NCBI GenBank assembly: GCA_018714665.1
Contig: DVNA01000044.1
Coordinates: forward strand, 1 to 7,899
Direction of reading: 5' to 3'
DNA: 7,899 nucleotides
From: Candidatus Gallibacteroides avistercoris
Lineage (GTDB): Bacteria > Bacteroidota > Bacteroidia > Bacteroidales > CHK158-818
The position numbers and the translations under genes are program-made. Numbering within the stretch: the stretch's first letter is position 1; every line of letters starts with the position of its first letter. The notes under the pieces were generated by a model, which did no database searches, was not told the origin of the DNA, and worked only from the letters and a program-made list of their open reading frames with translations. Shown here one piece after another: positions 1 to 4,786 of this stretch.

Positions 1-138
1 GACACCCTTGTACATCTGGATACGTTCTTTGTTTCCTTCTTTGATACGGTAAGCCACAGTAATGGTATCCCCGCTTTTGAACGAAGGATGTTCCTTTCCG
101 GTAGCAAATGCTTCTTCTGCAACTTTAATTAAATCCAT
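1..138 (-). CDS. rplS: 50S ribosomal protein L19, N-terminal part (cut by window edge)
   Basis: The reverse complement from base 138 opens with ATG and reads 46 codons to the window edge without a stop. The product begins MDLIKVAEEAF and continues through a KEHPSFKSGDTITVAYRI segment to KERIQMYKGV. This is the conserved N-terminus of bacterial L19, including the HPSFKxGDTxxVxYRIxEGNKERIQ core. L19 sits at the 30S-50S interface of the ribosome and usually has about 115 residues, so roughly 40% is visible. The start is the only ATG consistent with the family N-terminus. As is common in Bacteroidota, no Shine-Dalgarno sequence precedes it and the upstream bases are A/T-rich. It reads in the same direction as the CE15 gene behind it, but a 175-base gap with its own promoter-like sequence suggests separate transcription. 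Confidence 0.95.
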   Translation of the reverse strand, partial: MDLIKVAEEAFATGKEHPSFKSGDTITVAYRIKEGNKERIQMYKGV

Positions 139-170
139 TTTTAATAGCTATTTAAAATGTGTTATTATTA

Positions 171-211
171 TCGCAATGTAAACAGGCTACATTTCCTGCC
201 AGAGATTGCGA
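171..211 (-). promoter_or_regulatory. Structured 5' leader of rplS with two competing stems
   Basis: Within the presumed rplS leader, two perfect inverted repeats overlap. Bases 171-177 (TCGCAAT) pair with 205-211 (ATTGCGA), a 7-bp stem. Bases 175-180 (AATGTA) pair with 188-193 (TACATT), a 6-bp stem with a 7-base loop. They share bases 175-177, so both cannot form fully at once. Ribosomal protein genes are often autoregulated through such leader RNAs, and L19 leaders are known in other bacteria. I do not recognise this one as a described family, and the regulatory role is inference. Confidence 0.35.
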
Positions 212-220
212 AAAGCGACG

Positions 221-252
221 CAAAATAACAAAAAAAATATCGGATGTACAAA
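221..252 (-). promoter_or_regulatory. Putative promoter of rplS (Bacteroidota-type -33/-7)
   Basis: On the minus strand, TTTG (bases 252-249) is followed after exactly 20 bases by TTATTTTG (bases 228-221). The Bacteroidota housekeeping sigma consensus is TTTG, about 20 bases, TAnnTTTG, so the only mismatch is the second base of the -7 box. Transcription would start near base 215, leaving a leader of about 75 bases before the rplS ATG. This was assigned by eye from a short consensus in A/T-rich DNA. Confidence 0.45.
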
Positions 253-313
253 TGTTTCTTCCTCTTTGCTTCAATTTTTATTGGTTGGCAGGAGTGGGCT
301 ATGCAGGTAAAAG

Positions 314-1594
314 TCATTTATCCAGCCATTTATTGGCAAATTGGATATAGCTTTCCCAGTCGAAATCGGTAACGTCGTGTATGCCCGTGCGGATGTGATA
401 GCCGACGCTTGTCATAACCGGAGAGTTCACCGGAGGCATCGTCTCATTTTCCAACCCTTTTAGTCCGTAGAGCCGATATACCTCTGAGGCGTGGTAGGCC
501 GCCAGGTATTCTCCTTTGGGGTCGGCCCAAAGGTCTTGCTCGGCACTGGCCACATAGACCGGTCTGGGAGCTATCAGGGCAATCAGGGCGTGCTGGTCGA
601 AAGGCAGAGATTCTTCGTTGTTCCGGTATCGGTTGAAGTTTTTACAAAACCAGTGAGGAAAGCTGTTGGTGATGATTTGTACGGTTTCACCGAATTTCCT
701 TCTGGACAGGGCGGCTCCGCCGCATCCCGAATCGTTGGAAATGACGATTCGAAAACGTTTGTCCTGTGCTCCGGCCCATAAGGCCGCTTTGCCCTGTCGG
801 GAATGACCCATTAATATTACGCTGTTTGCATCAATGCGTGGGTCTTTCTCCAAATAATCCATTATACGGCTCATCCCCCAGGCCCATACACCAATAGCCT
901 GACATCCGTCGGGGGTAATCTCTTCGGACGATTGGATGCCGAAAAGGGCCAGGATGCTGTTTCCGGTCTGTTCTTTTGCGTCTGGGAAGAAATCGTTGTA
1001 ACAAGCCGTGGCAACGGCATATCCCGCATCCAATATTTTCTGGATGGGCCAGCGTGAAGATTGGAATCCGCGAAGAGCCTCGGCTGCTTTGTTGTTTCTT
1101 ACGCCGGCTTTCTGGTCGTTTCGGCTCCACGACGGAGTAATGATAATCCCCTCGTCGCTGTTTACCGTGTGGTTGCCGAAATAGTTGTATGACAAAAACA
1201 CAGGAACCTTTCCCTTCACCTGTTTTGGGTAGTATATCAGTATCGTGGTTTCGCGTAGTATCCCGTTTCTTTTAAACATGATCTTGACCTGTTTTCTTTT
1301 GGCCGTATGGTTGAGCACATCCGGGTCGAAAGAGAGTGTTTCGTATGCGGTTTCGATTTTTCCTTCCGGGAACTTTCCGAACATCTGTTCCGAAAAAAGC
1401 GAGAGTATTTCGGGACGGCGGATCTTTTCCCATTTTCGGGCCGAAGTTATCTCTCTCCCGTCGTTACTTACCAACAACGCGGGCAAGGTGTAGGCCGGAA
1501 CTTTGTTTTCGTCGTAATTGGCCGGTTGTTGGCTTTGTCCCGGCAGGCAAACCATCCAGGCAATTAAAATAAAAGAATGAAGATTTTTATACAT
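314..1594 (-). CDS. Secreted CE15-type glucuronoyl esterase-like alpha/beta hydrolase
   Basis: This 426-residue protein begins with a hydrophobic signal peptide (about residues 1-22, ending near LPGQSQQ). No convincing lipobox surrounds C16, so it is probably periplasmic or secreted. The mature part matches bacterial CE15 proteins: nucleophile motif GHSRQGKAALWAGAQDKRF with Ser265, then SNDSGCGGAALSRR (Asp288 where many family members have Glu), a second acidic candidate at Asp354 in SAEQDLWADP, and the catalytic His406 in GIHDVTDFDW. CE15 enzymes hydrolyse esters between 4-O-methyl-glucuronoyl groups of xylan and lignin alcohols. Length is normal for the bacterial family and the reading frame is intact. 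GC in a sampled 60-base stretch is about 52%, well above the gene behind it. It lies 128 bases downstream of the beta-helix gene on the same strand. The exact substrate cannot be read from sequence, and pectin or xylan esters are both possible. Confidence 0.88.
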   Translation of the reverse strand: MYKNLHSFILIAWMVCLPGQSQQPANYDENKVPAYTLPALLVSNDGREITSARKWEKIRRPEILSLFSEQMFGKFPEGKIETAYETLSFDPDVLNHTAKRKQVKIMFKRNGILRETTILIYYPKQVKGKVPVFLSYNYFGNHTVNSDEGIIITPSWSRNDQKAGVRNNKAAEALRGFQSSRWPIQKILDAGYAVATACYNDFFPDAKEQTGNSILALFGIQSSEEITPDGCQAIGVWAWGMSRIMDYLEKDPRIDANSVILMGHSRQGKAALWAGAQDKRFRIVISNDSGCGGAALSRRKFGETVQIITNSFPHWFCKNFNRYRNNEESLPFDQHALIALIAPRPVYVASAEQDLWADPKGEYLAAYHASEVYRLYGLKGLENETMPPVNSPVMTSVGYHIRTGIHDVTDFDWESYIQFANKWLDK

Positions 1595-1617
1595 AAAAAT
1601 TATAATTGTTTGTTCTG

Positions 1618-1625
1618 CAAAGGTT
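1618..1625 (-). promoter_or_regulatory. Weak -7-like box upstream of the CE15 gene
   Basis: Read on the minus strand the bases are AACCTTTG, one mismatch from TAnnTTTG, 24 bases before the CE15 ATG. No TTTG lies at the expected distance upstream (only TTTTCG near 1650-1645). The 128-base gap to the beta-helix gene allows either a separate promoter or read-through from it. Confidence 0.2.
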
Positions 1626-1655
1626 TGTTAATGTTGTTGGTAATCGAAAAGGTTG

Positions 1656-1680
1656 GCATCGTATAGATGCTTTTGTTTGT
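1656..1680 (+). other. Small hairpin followed by a T-rich tract, in a gap between minus-strand genes
   Basis: GCATC (1656-1660), a 5-base loop (GTATA) and GATGC (1666-1670) are followed directly by TTTTGTTTGT. This has the shape of an intrinsic terminator for plus-strand transcription, yet both flanking genes are on the minus strand. On the minus strand the hairpin is not followed by T residues, so it would not end the beta-helix transcript in the usual way. It may stop antisense transcription or be chance: the stem is only 5 bp. Confidence 0.2.
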
Positions 1681-1722
1681 TCTTCCCGACAGAAGGCGTG
1701 TCATAATAGGAGGTAAATTTAG

Positions 1723-3114
1723 TTAGATACGATAATATATAGTATCTGGCTTTCTTGGATTATTGGGCCTTCTGGATTTCCTGTTGAGGCTTTTCTGTTG
1801 AGAGATCAAGATGATTGTATTTATTATATTGTTTTTAAAAATAATTCCGGAAAAGTCCTGGCACAGTTTGCTCTGATATATATCGAAAATATTGGTCGGC
1901 CCGATTGAATCGCAAAATAAAAAACAGGCACTATGGATATTTTCTTTTGCTGCAAAATATTTGTTGTTAGAGAGAGTTATTTCTCTAAACCAGTTAGGGG
2001 CAGATTCCTGGGAGGAGTAGGCTAAGATTAGTCCATTCCCCTTGAAAAAGACATTTTTATAGATGGTGATATTTTCCACCATTGCATTCGTTTTCCCAAA
2101 ATTTATATGGAACCCAACTTTGTCTGGGCGTTGCCTGCCCCATCCACAACCAGAGTTGGAGCATATGTTTTCTGCAAAGGTTATGTTTTTCATGCTCGAT
2201 CCATTATGGCCATTGTTCCATATTTCAAATGAATACATGGCGCAATCTTCTATTTTATTGTATTTATATATGATATTTTCTTGTTTGGCTATGGCCGAAT
2301 GACTTTGATTGGTAATGCCTGTGTCATATATATCATGAATATAGTTTCTTTCGATGAAGATATTGGTGTTATTTCCCCATAATTCAATGCCGTTACCATA
2401 GCGAACATTTTTTAGTCTAGGGCAAGAACCTCCACCTATCCAAGATATTTCTGTATTGTTGATGTCGATATTAAAACAGTTTTCTAATTGTATTCCATGT
2501 GCTGCTCCATTTTGGATTGATAGGTTGCTGATTTCTATATGTCCTACCGAGTTGCCGTAAATTATGGTTTGGTTTAATGCTAGATCTAAAATTTTCCATA
2601 AACAGATGGGATTCTTGGGTGCGCAAACAAATAATAGATGTTTATTTTTGTCGTAATAAAAATCCATATCTTGGTTGCAGTCTTTTTTATCCCATTTTTT
2701 CTTTCCGATGTTTTGGGGAGAAATTAGATTGCCGACTTCCTTGGTCAGGACTTTGTTGTATCTCCACAAATTTTTTTCAACCTGTATCCAGTCTTGTTCC
2801 GATGTAGACCTGATTGATCCGTTTATGACAGGCTTAGAACCTTTGCCATAAGAGGTATAATGGATTTTTTTATGTTTATTCCCTGATTGTAGGAAAATTG
2901 TGCCAAACCATTCGTCTCCTCGTCTAAAACAAACAGTATCTCCGGGTTTTAGATCAAGTTTATTTAGGTGGGATAAAGTTTTAATTGCTGTTTGAGGTGT
3001 CTTGCCGTTATAGGAATCATCTCCATTAGTTGAAATATAGTATTTCTGTCCATATATGGTAGGCTGAATGACGAACGTTGATATGAAAAGAAAAAAATGA
3101 AATAGTTTCATCAT
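1723..3114 (-). CDS. Secreted right-handed parallel beta-helix protein, possibly a polysaccharide lyase-like enzyme
   Basis: The frame encodes 463 residues, starting MMKLFHFF with a signal peptide that likely ends at YG/QKYY (residue 22). The mature N-terminus, YYISTNGDDSYNGKTPQTAIKT, followed by LKPGDTVCFRRGDEW, is the characteristic opening of secreted beta-helix carbohydrate-active proteins. From about residue 180 to 435, short strand-turn repeats of the type IEISNLSIQN, FNIDINNTEIS, IFIERNYIHD, IIYKYNKIED, ITFAENICSN and ITIYKNVFFKGN form a right-handed beta-helix. No catalytic motif lets me assign a lyase or hydrolase family. Sampled 60-base stretches have about 33-37% GC, against about 50% in the CE15 and GH3 genes, which suggests separate origin. 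The last 25 or so residues, including SLNRKSRRPNNPRKP, are strongly basic and unlike the rest; an alternative frame gives a more natural ending (see finding). The adjacent CE15 gene makes a polysaccharide role plausible. The start could be either of the first two Met codons. Confidence 0.85.
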   Translation of the reverse strand: MMKLFHFFLFISTFVIQPTIYGQKYYISTNGDDSYNGKTPQTAIKTLSHLNKLDLKPGDTVCFRRGDEWFGTIFLQSGNKHKKIHYTSYGKGSKPVINGSIRSTSEQDWIQVEKNLWRYNKVLTKEVGNLISPQNIGKKKWDKKDCNQDMDFYYDKNKHLLFVCAPKNPICLWKILDLALNQTIIYGNSVGHIEISNLSIQNGAAHGIQLENCFNIDINNTEISWIGGGSCPRLKNVRYGNGIELWGNNTNIFIERNYIHDIYDTGITNQSHSAIAKQENIIYKYNKIEDCAMYSFEIWNNGHNGSSMKNITFAENICSNSGCGWGRQRPDKVGFHINFGKTNAMVENITIYKNVFFKGNGLILAYSSQESAPNWFREITLSNNKYFAAKENIHSACFLFCDSIGPTNIFDIYQSKLCQDFSGIIFKNNIINTIILISQQKSLNRKSRRPNNPRKPDTIYYRI

Positions 3115-3270
3115 AAATCAAACAGTTTTCGAAAGATAGAATTTATGTAATTAGTAACAAGGTTGAAGAGACAGAGTCATTTTATGGCTTTATGTTTATC
3201 TGTAATCTTAGTTAATATTTACCGGTGATCAAGAAATCAAAGGTAAGTTGTAAAAATGCAAGACAGAAAC

Positions 3271-3278
3271 CAAAATTA
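3271..3278 (-). promoter_or_regulatory. Putative -7 box for the beta-helix gene
   Basis: On the minus strand the bases read TAATTTTG, an exact match to the Bacteroidota -7 consensus TAnnTTTG. It lies about 157 bases before the beta-helix start codon. The only upstream -33 candidate is a TTG at bases 3296-3294, 15 bases away, which is shorter than usual, so support is partial. Confidence 0.35.
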
Positions 3279-3451
3279 TAAATATTTTTTTGACAATCGA
3301 TAAAAGAAAAATAGCTTGTTGAAAAATAGTTGTCCTTGTTATGTATACGGAAGATGTTTTTGTTAAATTCTACTCTTGTGAATATTCTGATAAATTTATA
3401 AAATCCTGGGTGTGAGGATGGATGGGGCCCGATTTGTTTTTATGACGTAAT

Positions 3452-3485
3452 TGACTATTTTCAATCTGGCGAAAAGAAATAGTCA
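3452..3485. repeat. 9-bp perfect inverted repeat (stem-loop)
   Basis: TGACTATTT (3452-3460) and AAATAGTCA (3477-3485) are exact reverse complements separated by 16 bases. No T-tract follows on the plus strand, so a terminator for that strand is unlikely. It could be a regulator binding site, an RNA hairpin or a trace of a small mobile element; nothing in the sequence decides. Confidence 0.5.
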
Positions 3486-3600
3486 TTAAGAAATAATTTA
3501 TAGTGATTGTAGGGTCTATAAAGGGAGATGTGTCGTGAGTTGTGTGCTAATCTTGTGTTAGGCCGATAAAAAATATGAATGGAATAGATATAATTAAAAG

Positions 3601-3626
3601 ATTTGTTCGTATATTTGCGAATAAAT
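3601..3626 (+). promoter_or_regulatory. arsR operator overlapping the promoter -7 box
   Basis: The core is TTCGTATATTTGCGAA (3606-3621), that is TTCG-N8-CGAA, and outer arms ATTT (3601-3604) and AAAT (3623-3626) extend it to a 26-base imperfect palindrome with 10 of 13 positions paired. Inside it, TATATTTG (3610-3617) matches the Bacteroidota -7 box TAnnTTTG, placing a transcription start about 10-15 bases before the arsR ATG. ArsR-family repressors bind A/T-rich palindromes over their own promoters, so this is the expected place for autoregulation. The same core pattern recurs at 3989-4004. No clear -33 TTTG is present. Confidence 0.6.
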
Positions 3627-3636
3627 CAACCCGTGT

Positions 3637-3966
3637 ATGCAAAGGCAAAAAAGTTATACAATCACGCAAGAACAGTTGGCCAGGTTTGCCAAAGCGCTGG
3701 GACATCCTGCCCGGATAGCTATTTTGCATTTTTTGGCCAAGCAGGAAACATGCTATTTCGGGGAGATTCACAAAGAGTTACCTATTGCCAAGGCTACTGT
3801 GTCTCAGCATCTGAAAGAGCTGAAAGAAGCCGGTCTTATACAGGGAGAAATCGAAATGCCCAAAGTGAAGTATTGTATCAATCGGGAGAATTGGAGATTG
3901 GCTTGTGGGCTCTTTGAGCAATTTTTTGCTCAGCATATAGGTAAATCTGAAAAATGTTGCCAGTAA
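3637..3966 (+). CDS. arsR: ArsR-family metalloid-responsive transcriptional repressor
   Basis: This 109-residue protein fits the ArsR/SmtB winged-helix family in length and motifs. Residues 21-35 read LGHPARIAILHFLAK, the usual first helices. Residues 50-66 (IAKATVSQHLKELKEAG) form the helix-turn-helix with the recognition helix. The segment VKYCINRENW (77-86) covers the wing and the start of the last helix. Family members dissociate from DNA on binding As(III), Sb(III) or other metals. The classical ELCVCDL motif is not present; the matching place carries ETCYFGEI with a single Cys39. Other cysteines are C80, C90 and the pair C107-C108 at the extreme C-terminus, which may form the sensor site. 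It leads the operon, 66 bases before the thioredoxin-like gene, and has an operator-like palindrome on each side. The ATG at 3637 is 11 bases after the operator; there is no Shine-Dalgarno sequence. Confidence 0.9.
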   Translation: MQRQKSYTITQEQLARFAKALGHPARIAILHFLAKQETCYFGEIHKELPIAKATVSQHLKELKEAGLIQGEIEMPKVKYCINRENWRLACGLFEQFFAQHIGKSEKCCQ

Positions 3967-3988
3967 AAACTTTTTTTTGAGTTGAATG

Positions 3989-4004
3989 TTCGTTGTTTTA
4001 CGAA
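3989..4004 (+). promoter_or_regulatory. Second ArsR-type operator between arsR and the thioredoxin-like gene
   Basis: TTCGTTGTTTTACGAA has the same TTCG-N8-CGAA design as the operator before arsR. The wider alignment shares TGTTCGT, then TTT, then CGAAT at identical spacing. The two centres are 383 bases apart. I do not find a good -7 box here, so it may serve a weak internal promoter, act as a roadblock, or allow repressor dimers at both sites to cooperate. Binding by this ArsR is inferred from the repeated motif. Confidence 0.5.
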
Positions 4005-4032
4005 TTACGTCTAATAAATAAATTTTATATTT

Positions 4033-4263
4033 ATGGAAATAAAAGTATTGGGTACGGGATGTGCCGGTTGTAAAGCCTTGTATGCGACAGTAGAACAAGT
4101 AGTAAAAGAGTTTTCTTTGGAAGCAACGGTGGACAAAGAGGAAGATATGGTGAAAATTATGGAATATGGCATAATGACGCTTCCGGCTCTGGTTGTAGAT
4201 GGTAAAGTGGTGGCAAAAGGAAAACTTTCAGCCGGAGAGATAAAAGAGATATTGGTTGGATAA
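4033..4263 (+). CDS. Small thioredoxin-like redox protein (Thioredoxin_3 / redox-active disulfide protein 2 type)
   Basis: This 76-residue cytoplasmic protein has the compact thioredoxin-like fold seen in the archaeal-type mini-thioredoxins. It opens MEIKVLGTGCAGCKAL, with a CxxC redox pair at C10 and C13 at the start of the first helix. The TLPALVVDGKVVAKG segment carries the conserved cis-proline (P51) and the following hairpin, and SAGEIKEIL forms the last helix. Members of this group are commonly encoded beside permeases of the ArsP/DUF318 type, as here. Its place directly before a thioredoxin-coupled arsenate reductase suggests it may reduce ArsC. It could instead bind or hand over a thiophilic metalloid to the permease. 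It starts 66 bases after arsR and ends 46 bases before arsC. The upstream bases are A/T-rich, without a Shine-Dalgarno sequence. Confidence 0.88.
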   Translation: MEIKVLGTGCAGCKALYATVEQVVKEFSLEATVDKEEDMVKIMEYGIMTLPALVVDGKVVAKGKLSAGEIKEILVG

Positions 4264-4309
4264 ATTTATTTCAAAGGTCATAGCTGATCGTTTAATTATA
4301 ATATAAGAA

Positions 4310-4783
4310 ATGAACGTTCTGATTTTATGTACGGGAAATAGTTGCCGTAGCCAGATGGCGCACGGTTTCTTGCAATCTCTTGATCAAAACATACGGGTCT
4401 GTTCGGCAGGTATTCGTCCGGCAGAAAAGGTCCATCCCTTGGCAGTGGAGGTTATGTCCGAAGTAGGCATAGACATAAGCCAACATACTCCATCTTCTGT
4501 AACAGCTTATCTAAACGATTCCTGGGATTATGTAATAACGGTATGCGGGAATGCCCAAGAAACCTGCCCGGTTTTTACGGGCCAGGTGGGTAAACGGCTT
4601 CATATCGGGTTTGACGATCCTGCGGCAGCCTCCGGGACCGCAGAATATGTAAAGAGAGAATTTGTCCGGATCAGAAATGAAATCCAGTATCAGTTCGCTC
4701 GTTTTTACACCATGGAGATAAAGGGGTGGCAGCTCCGGTTGGACGAGGAGGCTCGGAACAAGGACGAGGAAAATATAAGATAA
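4310..4783 (+). CDS. arsC: Thioredoxin-coupled arsenate reductase (LMW-phosphatase fold)
   Basis: This 157-residue protein begins MNVLILCTGNSCRSQMAHGF, the CX5R phosphatase loop with nucleophile Cys7 and Arg13. Two further cysteines, C79 and C86 in VCGNAQETCP, keep the seven-residue spacing of the C82/C89 pair of Staphylococcus pI258 ArsC, so the full triple-cysteine relay is present. HIGFDDPAAASG (98-109) supplies the general-acid Asp-Pro (D103-P104). The reaction is reduction of arsenate to arsenite in the cytoplasm with electrons from thioredoxin. All key residues are intact. It is longer than the usual 130-140 residues, with a charged tail (residues 144-157). It ends only 3 bases before the permease start, so the two are surely cotranscribed. 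A plain tyrosine phosphatase is less likely given C79/C86 and the ars setting. Confidence 0.93.
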   Translation: MNVLILCTGNSCRSQMAHGFLQSLDQNIRVCSAGIRPAEKVHPLAVEVMSEVGIDISQHTPSSVTAYLNDSWDYVITVCGNAQETCPVFTGQVGKRLHIGFDDPAAASGTAEYVKREFVRIRNEIQYQFARFYTMEIKGWQLRLDEEARNKDEENIR

Positions 4784-4786
4784 CAT

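Larger units (their letters stand above)
3115..3636. other. Noncoding A/T-rich gap between divergent genes
   Basis: These 522 bases separate the minus-strand beta-helix gene from the plus-strand ars operon. I see no credible gene on either strand; a 74-codon minus-strand frame overlapping arsR has no family character. Contents from left to right: a -7-like box for the beta-helix gene (3271-3278), a direct repeat GAAAAATAG (3306-3314 and 3321-3329), a G/C-richer patch at 3403-3432 with a small ATCCT/AGGAT hairpin (3403-3419), a 9-bp inverted repeat (3452-3485), and the arsR operator and promoter (3601-3626). The gap is long for two simple promoters. Confidence 0.6.

Noticed and set aside
831..1130. 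Minus-strand frame of 99 codons inside the CE15 gene
   Set aside because: It overlaps an intact, motif-rich gene in another frame and has arginine-rich low-complexity composition typical of shadow frames.
1656..1680. Intrinsic terminator for the beta-helix gene
   Set aside because: The T-tract lies on the wrong side for minus-strand transcription and the stem is only 5 bp, so it was listed only as a low-confidence structure.
1723..1840. Programmed -1 frameshift in the beta-helix gene
   Set aside because: The TTTTTAAAAAC run does not give an X XXY YYZ heptamer in the zero frame, and no stimulatory hairpin is evident, so mutation or sequence error is the better explanation.
3306..3340. Direct repeat GAAAAATAG with following CTTGTT copies as a tandem repeat or CRISPR-like array
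   Set aside because: Only two short A-rich copies with unequal spacing; too little to call a repeat family.
3403..3434. G/C-rich patch with ATCCT/AGGAT hairpin as a tRNA remnant or attachment site
   Set aside because: No tRNA arm pattern can be built and no second copy of the sequence is seen in the window.
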